64,000 bases of DNA, taken from the NCBI RefSeq assembly GCF_018130245.1, contig NZ_JAFCKP010000007.1, forward strand, positions 186,001-250,000, in the 5' to 3' direction. A model generated the notes under the pieces. That model worked only from the letters and a program-made list of their open reading frames with translations. It did not search any database and was not told the origin of the DNA. Positions 63,151 to 64,000 of this stretch are shown here, piece by piece. The DNA is from Bradyrhizobium sp. SZCCT0231 (GTDB taxonomy: Bacteria > Pseudomonadota > Alphaproteobacteria > Rhizobiales > Xanthobacteraceae). The position numbers and the translations under genes were made by a program. Numbering within the stretch: position 1 is the stretch's first letter; every line of letters starts with the position of its first letter.

Positions 63151-64000
63151 ATCCACACCGCTGTTGGTCAGCTACAATGGTTCATTCCGCGGGGTGCTTC
63201 GCGCGGTCGACGACTTCGGAATGATGACTTACGATCTCATCGCGCCGCCCCGCCGACTTTCAGCTTCAGAAAGTGTCACGCCATTAGTTGAAGCGAGTGT
63301 CGATTTTCGACGTGTCGAGCCGGTGCCAACCCCCGCTTCTCTGCTTAAATCGGGTCCGCAAGATGAAAGCTGGATTGGGCTGACGCAGCGGAGCTTGGCG
63401 CGTCTATATGGCACTTTCTTAATCGCTGAAGATCCGCAACGGCGGCTCGATGCACGGAAAGCAGCAACACTGAGCCATCAGGCAAGCTTGGTTCAGCATG
63501 TTCTGCAAAGCGGCAACTTGCGTCGACTTCTCATTGCGGATGAGGTCGGGCTGGGCAAAACACTCGAAGCTGGGTTCATCATCAAGAGGCTCACCGACGA
63601 CAATCCCTCGCTCAGGGTTCTCTACCTTGCGCCAGCGCGGTTGGTGAGCAACGTCGCGTACGAGTTCCGTGAGAAGCTCGATTTGGACGCGCGGACCTGG
63701 GTCGCGGGCCCCTCAAAGGACGCTCGGATTGCCTCCGATAGGATTATTATTGCGAGCATACACAAAGCAGTCTTCGGTAAGAACGCGGAGGAGATCGTCG
63801 AGAGTGGGCCCTGGGACGTCTTAGTCGTCGACGAGTGTCATCACCTCTCGGATTGGGGCGAAGGATCGGCTAAGCCAAACCAGTCCTATCGACTGGTGAA
63901 TCAGCTTGCGCAAAGCCTCGCACCGGACGGTCGTCTGATCTTGATGAGCGGCACGCCCCACCAGGGGAGCGAGACCAGGTTCAAAAATCTGCTCCGTCTT
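63143..64000 (+). CDS. SNF2-type helicase/ATPase, 3' end outside window
   Basis: 286 residues visible from the ATG at 63143, which lies inside the end of the GTPase gene (8-bp overlap). Walker A is ADEVGLGKTLEA, motif Ia LYLAPARLV, Walker B/DEXH VVDECHH, motif III LMSGTPHQG. This is the N-terminal RecA half of a RapA/HepA-like or SNF2-family DNA translocase. Missing: the second RecA domain and any nuclease. In mobile elements such helicases often serve in phage-defence systems (inference). Confidence 0.85.
   Translation, partial: MDRSTPLLVSYNGSFRGVLRAVDDFGMMTYDLIAPPRRLSASESVTPLVEASVDFRRVEPVPTPASLLKSGPQDESWIGLTQRSLARLYGTFLIAEDPQRRLDARKAATLSHQASLVQHVLQSGNLRRLLIADEVGLGKTLEAGFIIKRLTDDNPSLRVLYLAPARLVSNVAYEFREKLDLDARTWVAGPSKDARIASDRIIIASIHKAVFGKNAEEIVESGPWDVLVVDECHHLSDWGEGSAKPNQSYRLVNQLAQSLAPDGRLILMSGTPHQGSETRFKNLLRL

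Larger units (their letters stand above)
58171..64000. mobile_element. integrative element at tRNA-Glu, right end outside window
   Basis: The 3' end of tRNA-Glu abuts a minus-strand tyrosine integrase, an AlpA-type excisionase, unknown cargo, a dynamin-like GTPase and an SNF2 helicase. Composition is less GC-rich and less ordered than the core chromosome. The distal attachment copy (a duplicate of the tRNA-Glu 3' end) is not within the window, so the element is longer than 5.7 kb. A tRNA-Arg-like scar inside suggests at least one further insertion. Confidence 0.8.

Overview
The window is high-GC chromosomal DNA of an alphaproteobacterium, most like Bradyrhizobium or a close Nitrobacteraceae relative. 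The signs are the protein sequences themselves, a tRNA-His without the extra G-1 (A73), PleC/DivJ/PdhS-type kinase motifs, and dense intergenic palindromic repeats of the kind found in that genus. The species call is inference from sequence memory; no search was run.

Left part (1-12 kb): serine biosynthesis (the 3' part of serC, then serA), an exported protein divergent from a LysR regulator, a thiolase, a 1144-residue cell-cycle-type sensor kinase, a phasin (polyhydroxybutyrate granule protein), and tRNA-His. Directly behind tRNA-His lies a lower-GC accessory islet (about 12.2-15.5 kb). It holds a TIR/deoxyribosyltransferase-like protein and a coupled membrane protein plus coiled-coil protein that share a short motif.

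Middle (16-44 kb): an orphan ParA-type ATPase, two tiny tandem membrane proteins, dapA, trxB with an LsrB/VtlR-type LysR gene, an Lrp regulator, greA, and carB and carA (same strand, about 5.5 kb apart). Many small regulator-plus-target cassettes lie between them: MFS/ArsR, TetR/Cys-rich exported protein, MarR/NTF2-like plus membrane protein, and ArsR with two SRPBCC proteins. Several have clear paired or palindromic operators. There are also a Dps-like protein that appears to lack its ferroxidase helix, an alpha/beta hydrolase, a GatB/YqeY protein, an acyl-CoA synthetase, and a small chlorite dismutase-family protein.

Right part (44-58 kb): dnaG-rpoD (primase and housekeeping sigma factor), a lytic transglycosylase, a lone response regulator, two LysE-type exporters, a 22-residue Lys/Ala-only peptide gene, a diguanylate cyclase, an amidase, rpoH, and an RluD-type pseudouridine synthase whose start codon overlaps that of its divergent neighbour.

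Right end (58.2-64 kb): an integrative element abutting tRNA-Glu(CTC). It carries a tyrosine integrase, an AlpA-type excisionase, an unknown gene, a tRNA-Arg-like scar, and then a dynamin-like GTPase coupled to an SNF2-type helicase that runs off the window. This GTPase-helicase pair looks like a defence-type cargo module and is the best candidate here for an undescribed system. Its GTPase is split by a frameshift between motifs G1 and G3. Intergenic DNA throughout is packed with at least seven families of 50-200 bp palindromic repeats.
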